DNA of 64,000 nt, from NCBI GenBank assembly GCA_900323505.1, contig OOIN01000035.1, forward strand, positions 248,001 through 312,000. The letters are read 5' to 3'. A program made the translations under genes and the position numbers. How positions within the stretch are numbered: position 1 is the first letter of the stretch; every line of letters begins with the position of its first letter. Of this stretch, positions 58,601 through 64,000 are shown piece by piece. Source of the DNA: Ustilago trichophora (lineage: Eukaryota > Basidiomycota > Ustilaginomycetes > Ustilaginales > Ustilaginaceae). The notes beneath the pieces are model-generated. The model made no database searches and had not been told where the DNA came from. It saw only the letters and a program-made list of their open reading frames with translations.

Positions 58601-60220
58601 TCAAGCGGACGAGGTGGCGTTGTTGAAGGCGAGCTTGTTGACAGTGTCGGGGTCAAGGCCGGTCAAGACACCGGGCGAAGCGAGCTTGATAAGGGCCTTC
58701 TTGAGGTCGTTGGGGGAGAGAACACCGTCAATGTCCGACTTGGCAGCGGCACCAGGACCGGTAAAGTAGCCAGCGACGCTGCTGACAAGGTCAAGGGCCA
58801 TAGCGGGGATGGGCATGACGCTCGAAAGCCTGGAGGCAAGCGAATCCTCAACAGCGGCAATCGAGAGCTGCTCGGCACCACTGGTAAGGAGTTTAAAGTC
58901 ATCAGTGCCGTAGATCGAGAGGAGGTAAGCCAGGAGACCAACAATGTGAGGGCTGGCCATCGAGGTGCCCGAGATGGTGTTGACCGAAGTGTTGCCAGTG
59001 TTCCAGGTGGAGAGAATGTTGAGACCCGGAGCGAAAATGTCGACGCACTTGCCCTTGTTGGAGAAGTAGGCACGCTCGTCCTGGACGGTGGAAGCACCGA
59101 CAGTGACGGGGTTCGAGGCGCCGGCAGGCGAAACGTTGCAGGCATCCTGGTTCTCGTTACCGGCAGCGACACCAAAGTGCATACCGCTGGTCACGGCACC
59201 GTTGACGGCCTTGTCAAGAGTGGGCGACTTTCCACCACCGAGCGACATGTTGGCAACAAAGCCCTTGTGCTTCTTGGCAGCAGCCGAGTGAGGGTTGGCA
59301 CGGAACTGAGCAGTGAGCTTCTTGGCGTCCTCGACAGCCCAGAGAACACCACCAGTGACATCCGACATGGAACCAGAGCCGCCGGAGCCGAGAACCTTGA
59401 CGGCAACGAGCTCAGCCTTCTTGGCGACACCGTACTTGCGCGAGCCAATGGTACCGGCACAGTGGGTGCCGTGACCGTTGCCGTCCTCGTCGACGTCGTT
59501 CTGGGGCATGGTCTTGCCCCATCGAGCGCGTCCTTCGAATTCGACGTGCTTGATGTTGATACCAGTGTCAATGACGTAGGCAGTGACACCCTCACCGCCG
59601 TCTTGCTGGTAGACGTACTTGTTGAAGGTGCTAAGACCGAGACGCTTGCGGTGCGAGATACGGGCAAGACCCCAGGGAGCGCCCTTCTCCACATCGTAGG
59701 CACCGAGCTTGCCAGTGTTCATGGCAGAGACCGAGGCGTCAGCAAGGTTGGCGTCGTAGTTGACATCCCAGACCTTGTCCTCAGTCTGGGGCATGACCTC
59801 GACGGAAACGAGGGTGTCCATCTCGACGTACTCGACCTCGGGCTGAGCACGGATGTAGTCGAGGACGTCGTCGGTGAACTTGCCGGCATAACCCTGGAGG
59901 TGGCCCTCGAGGTCGTAGACGTGCCTGATGCCGTGCGCATTTTGGCCGTGGAAGCTGTTTGCGGAAAGCTGAGCGGAGGAGATGAGGCTCTGGTGAGCGA
60001 AAAAGTCGTTGGAGCTAACACCGTCCTTGAGAACGACCATGTAGGCGCCAGGGATGGTCTCGAGCTCTGGGTTTGCGGTGAGAGGAGCAAACTGAGTCGA
60101 GGGAGAGTATGCGTTTGCGCTCGAGCCAGGAACGAAAGGCTGGTGAGCGGGAGCTGCAAGTGCAGCGAGGGGAAGGCTGAGAGCCAGAGCCAAGAGGCCC
60201 AAGTAGCGCTTAGCGTACAT
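58601..60220 (-). CDS. Subtilisin-like serine protease (S8, cerevisin/proteinase K group)
   Basis: 539 residues in one exon. Signal peptide (LALALSLPLAALAAPA) followed by an I9-type propeptide (~58-136: GAYMVVLKDGVSS, EVEYVEMD). The mature enzyme shows all catalytic parts: Asp218 in VIDTGI, His250 in GHGTHCAGT, oxyanion Asn355 in AAGNEN and Ser420 in SGTSMASPHIVG. The SSxxxHxxEFEGRA region (NIKHVEFEGRARWG) is typical of proteinase K. Such enzymes are either vacuolar (Prb1-like, zymogen processing) or secreted. The lack of a clear transmembrane anchor and the short C-terminus fit either. Long microsatellites precede its start codon. Confidence 0.94.
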   Translation of the reverse strand: MYAKRYLGLLALALSLPLAALAAPAHQPFVPGSSANAYSPSTQFAPLTANPELETIPGAYMVVLKDGVSSNDFFAHQSLISSAQLSANSFHGQNAHGIRHVYDLEGHLQGYAGKFTDDVLDYIRAQPEVEYVEMDTLVSVEVMPQTEDKVWDVNYDANLADASVSAMNTGKLGAYDVEKGAPWGLARISHRKRLGLSTFNKYVYQQDGGEGVTAYVIDTGINIKHVEFEGRARWGKTMPQNDVDEDGNGHGTHCAGTIGSRKYGVAKKAELVAVKVLGSGGSGSMSDVTGGVLWAVEDAKKLTAQFRANPHSAAAKKHKGFVANMSLGGGKSPTLDKAVNGAVTSGMHFGVAAGNENQDACNVSPAGASNPVTVGASTVQDERAYFSNKGKCVDIFAPGLNILSTWNTGNTSVNTISGTSMASPHIVGLLAYLLSIYGTDDFKLLTSGAEQLSIAAVEDSLASRLSSVMPIPAMALDLVSSVAGYFTGPGAAAKSDIDGVLSPNDLKKALIKLASPGVLTGLDPDTVNKLAFNNATSSA

Positions 60221-60750
60221 GATTATGATAGAGTATGCAAAGGTAGTGGAAATGCGGATGCAATTGTTGGCTTGCGTCTGTGAAGAAGGTGGATCACAGA
60301 AAAAGAGAAGGGCGAGGAGATGGAGAAAGGCTAGGAGGAGAAGGAGGAGGAGGAGGAGGTGGTAGCAGCAGTAAGCAGGATATCGGGGTCAAACACCACA
60401 ACTAATGGAGGTAGTTGGAGAGGCAGTGGTGGTGGTGAATGAATGATGAGGAGAGGAGAGGAGAAAGAGAGATGAGTTCAAGTAGCAAAGAGAGTGACGG
60501 CTGTCTGTGTGTCTGGCTGGCTGTCTGTGATTGCTGACGACAAAGTGGAGAACGAGAGCAGAGACAGAGACAGAGAGAGAGACAGAGACAGGCAGGGTCT
60601 TTTGAAGGAGCGCGCTATCAATTGATCAATTGAGCGCAGCAGCGGCAAGAGCAAAGTGGCGAGACAGAGAGAGCACGGTCGGCTGAGCAGTGTGAGTGAG
60701 AGAGGCAGAGAGTGTGCGCTGTTGGTCTGAGCGAGAAAGAGACTGAGCTG

Positions 60751-60784
60751 TGCGTTGCGTTGCGTTGCGTTGCGTTGCGCTGCG

Positions 60785-60820
<36 letters not shown>
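60751..60820. repeat. (TGCGT)n and (GT)n microsatellites upstream of the protease
   Basis: Seven TGCGT-type units followed by ~17 GT units, about 530 bp upstream of the protease start. Confidence 0.9.
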
Positions 60821-60825
<5 letters not shown>

Positions 60826-61620
60826 TGTGTCTTATCTATGAATGCGGAAGACTGGTGTGCTGCCTGATTTGTTGGAAAATTTGGATTGTGAACTGGCTGA
60901 GTTTTGCGCATTTCAACTCCACAAGGATCATCGCGCATCATTTGGCATTGACGTCCCAGCTACTTGACACAGCAGAGCTGCCCTCTTTCTTTGCGTCTCT
61001 GGGCTGTTCACGACTTTCCGCTTTGGGATGGCGAGCAAAGAGAGGCTGGGCTCGACCCCTTTTCCTTTTGAATCACCAAATCACAATCTTCAGGCAGGGT
61101 CACGCAACCCTCGTTGATCAACAGCAACACCGCCTTTTGGCCCATTCAACCCCATTCGCCGTCTAGATCGAAGGTTACGTGACTTTGCTCTCTCTCTTTT
61201 TCTCTCTCTCTATAGTCATGTCGCTGCGCAACACTTAGGATCTTGGCTTTTCACTTTGACTCGATAAAACCTTGTGGGCCACAATATGGACTCCAGGGTT
61301 CAGCACCGGCGATCGCCGCTGTTGCCGATCTCATTCAGGGGCCTCTATCCTTGACCAAAGCCCCCACATCCACAGCTTCTCCTTGCAGCTTCCCTCTCTC
61401 TGACCCTCTAGCTTTATGTTCGCTCAGGCTATCCAAGCTTGAGTCTGAGTGTGATACAAATAGCGCCAATTTAGTATGCAACCAACAGACTTGTGTCAAC
61501 TCGATGGTCAGAGAAGAGAGATAAACACACGGGCCAGTAAAGCAGTGTGTCTAGGCTCGCTTAGCTGTTTCGATAACAGGGTCCAGCCATCTCCAGTGCC
61601 TGCAACCTCATCCTAGCGTA

Positions 61621-61644
61621 ACTGTACTGTACTGTACTGTACAG
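61621..61644. promoter_or_regulatory. GTACTGTAC palindrome cluster
   Basis: Four ACTGT units ending TGTACAGAT. It is related to the clusters at 2181, 19419 and 39582. Confidence 0.35.
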
Positions 61645-63844
61645 ATTCACTTTTTGGCTTGCAGCTCGTCCACGGTTTTGCCAGGCGAGGCTGACGCGGC
61701 AGCTTGCTCCTCCACACTTGAGATGGCTCCTTTTCATGGCTCCTTTCCATAACCCCGAGATCTACGTCCCCGCACCCGTTTCGCAGACTGAATCCCTCAA
61801 ATACCACTGACTCCCTCTCTATATCTACAGCTAGCAAAATGTACAGCTTGAATCAGTCCTACTCGCCATGCTCATAAACAAAGTGGCCTTCTCGATTGTA
61901 CAGTAGAAGCATCCACGTTGATCAGACATCCAGGGTGTTGGAATATGCGCACTTTTTTTCAATCTCAGATGCGCAGCGTGATTCTACAAGATTTCAGCAC
62001 AGCCAAGCCGTCGTCCGGTCAACTTCCACAGCTCTCCAAACCATATGCAGCCACCAACCTAATTCTGTTCTGAACACTTCTGTACTGTAGATGCATGCAG
62101 CAGCATCTCGAAAGAGAAAAAAAAAAAAACTTTTGAGCTCTCGAACGCCATCAAGGTGGTAGAGGCAGGGCGCTACGGTGGAACAGCCCATGATCTCAGA
62201 TCGGGTTCAGTGAAACACAGGTCGATCTGCTACCGGCCAATTTTGGAATTTACCGGCCGGTTTCAGTCGCCGGACGAAGCGGACCAACACCGCTCTTGGC
62301 CCTCTCTCCATCAAGGACCATTCCGGAGCAAGCAAGACCCTAAGTTACCAGCTTTGAACCTTGAACAGCGGCTCTTTCCATCTCGGTCAACAGCACCCGG
62401 TGTCTCCGGTCCTATACCACACCAAGCTAGCTAGCCTCTCCATACTGCATAGTGTGTATTCAGCCTTCAACAACAGAACAGAGCGAGAAACTTGCCGAAG
62501 CTTGAACTGCAGAGCGTGACAAGCCTGAGCGCGCTGCTATTTGCACTCTAACATCGGGCGGGAAAATGGAAACATAGTTGGTGTGGTCCTCCAATCTTTC
62601 CGACATTGCAACCTCTGTGCCTCGCTGCACGAGCTTGCCGCGACTACAAGGCTGCAGCCAAACAAGGATATCAGATATCAAGGTCGGAAAGCTCGGATAC
62701 GGTGATGACGGAAAGAGGTGTTCTGCGTCACACTGCAGTGACCCGCCCGACGAGACTGGGTTGTCAGATCCACACGACGATGCGGGGAGAGGGCAAAAGA
62801 GGAAAGCTCGTGAAAGTGCCAAGTCAGTCAAATCGGGTCGTCGTCATGAACCCTTTTGGTAGCCAATTGATGCCCGATCGTTTGGGCATGAGACTTGTTG
62901 CAATCCTAACCCTCCATGCTGTCACTCATCGATCGACCTGACAGCAAGATGAATTGACGGATATGTGAACGTAGAGCGAGCTCAGATCCTCGTCACTCGT
63001 CACATCAGAGAGAGAGAGAAAAGCGAACGACAAGTTGAAACCAAAGAGCATCGAAGAACCGCCATCCAGACGCACACAGTCATGGAACTGTAGTTGCTGA
63101 TGTAGCAAATGATGCAACACCGGCATGGTTCGGAACCAGTCACAAATATCGAATCAAGTGTGAACAGCGGTAAGGCAAGAGCGAGGAGCAGCAGTAACGA
63201 TGCTGGTCGCTCGCGAGCCAGAAATAGTTGGTTCTTCGATGGTCGCAAGCAAGCATCGAAGCAGAGGTGCCGGATCGGCGTCGGCGCCTTTCAGCGCCCG
63301 GGACATGATCACTTGACAGTAACCGGCAGAAGCTAAGGAGGAGCGTGACACTCAGCGTCACAACTCAGATGGCCAAGCGCTCAACCCTCGCCTCGCCTTT
63401 GCCTTAAGTTAGTGTGTGTCAAACGCTTGTGACGCCAACGACTGAACCGGAGTGAGACCTCTTTGAGTGTTGTGAACGTTACACTGTATGTTTGATTGAG
63501 TCACTCACTCACCCACCTTGCTCCTGCTCTTGCCCTTGCTTTTCCAAGAAAATTGCCCTCGGGGCCCCTCCGCCTTTTGTGTGTGTGGAAAATGAGTGGG
63601 TGTTGGAGAGCGCAACCAAAGCGAGAAAAAGCGAGAAAAGCGGGGAGAACCAACGAAAGACACGCTCGTCTGCCTGCTTTTGCTTTTTCTGTTTTGCACT
63701 CTCTGCTTCTCCACCTTTTACTGAAGCCGAATTCAGCCGGGCCAGCGGTCACTGCAGCTAACCGTAGTCCGAGAAAGAGACAGCGCCCTTCTTTGATTTT
63801 CAAGAGCGGACACAGCGGCCAAGTGTCGGACGGCTCTGTGCTTT

Positions 63845-63845
63845 G

Positions 63846-63870
<25 letters not shown>
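63845..63870. repeat. (CT)n microsatellite
   Basis: About 13 CT units near the window end. Confidence 0.85.
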
Positions 63871-63876
<6 letters not shown>

Positions 63877-64000
63877 CAGCATCGGTCAATCCTCCCTTAG
63901 TGTCCCAGGTCCGCTAAACAAGCTTCGCCGGCTTCTATCCTTCGACTGTCTCTTGCCCTTTAAAGGTGTCCTTCCCCTTCTTGTTGACTCTTCCCGGTCT

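Larger units (their letters stand above)
60221..64000. other. 3.8 kb of non-coding DNA to the window end
   Basis: It contains GAGG-rich tracts (60300-60370, 60550-60600), (TGCGT)n at 60751-60785, (GT)n at 60787-60820, a GTACTGTAC cluster at 61620-61644, an A12 tract near 62118 and (CT)n at 63845-63870. Short open frames here show no family signal. The last part may be the upstream region of a gene beyond the window. Confidence 0.45.

Noticed and set aside
58322..60283. Long open frame (653 codons) on the plus strand across the protease gene
   Set aside because: Exact antisense shadow of the subtilisin gene, whose catalytic motifs, signal peptide and start codon are on the minus strand. The opposite frame has no family signal.
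63492..63900. Overlapping short frames near the window end
   Set aside because: Low complexity, both strands open, no recognisable domain; more likely a promoter or leader region.

Overview
The window looks like nuclear DNA of a smut-type basidiomycete (Ustilaginomycotina; the Ustilago/Sporisorium group fits best). This is inferred from long, almost intron-free genes, the few short GT-AG introns with CTAAC/CTGAC-type branch sites, the protein families present, and iron-type GATA sites upstream of a siderophore-transporter gene. No species call is possible from the sequence alone.

Layout. 1-8.2 kb: the acidic tail of a histone chaperone (cut by the window edge), a CHK/APH-type small-molecule kinase (minus), a one-intron NTF2-like protein, and a Uso1/p115 vesicle tether. 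8.3-11.2 kb: a foldback MITE, then a complete Fot1/pogo-type DNA transposon. The transposon sits in a short open frame that reads through again if the element is removed. Its transposase carries one stop codon. 11.7-23 kb: a bZIP factor (minus), the splicing factor Cef1/Cdc5, and a siderophore transporter of the major facilitator superfamily with four ATCWGATAA-type sites in its 2 kb upstream region.

23.5-33.4 kb is an accessory, transposon-built region. It holds a dense, partly nested cluster of two MITE families. One has TA target duplications and pogo-like ends. The other is a foldback family with 3-bp duplications. Next comes a Tnp2-like (CACTA/EnSpm-type) transposase pseudogene that stays in one frame for 3.5 kb but has five stop codons, then a small multi-span membrane-protein ORF, a field of TGTATYAG repeats, and a Pol III (tRNA/SINE)-like segment.

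33.8-55.5 kb returns to conserved housekeeping genes: a SUN-domain ER protein (Slp1/SUCO type), diphthine synthase Dph5 (minus), glucosidase II alpha, an unrecognised one-intron gene, a Bud4/anillin-like PH protein, mitochondrial tRNA-modification protein Mto1 (one intron), and chaperonin subunit Cct8. 55.8-58.0 kb is a second Fot1/pogo element, intact by eye. 58.6-60.2 kb is a subtilisin-like (cerevisin/proteinase K) protease (minus). From 60.2 kb to the end I see only microsatellite-rich non-coding DNA.

The most interesting signals are in the mobile DNA. Both full-length pogo elements and the TA-type MITEs share one end design: TA target, ACG terminus, and two direct sub-repeats exactly 17 bp apart. 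The sub-repeat sequence differs in each group, which suggests diverging transposase/end pairs and a missing autonomous partner for the MITEs. A palindromic GTACTGTAC motif also recurs in several intergenic regions, including two divergent promoters.
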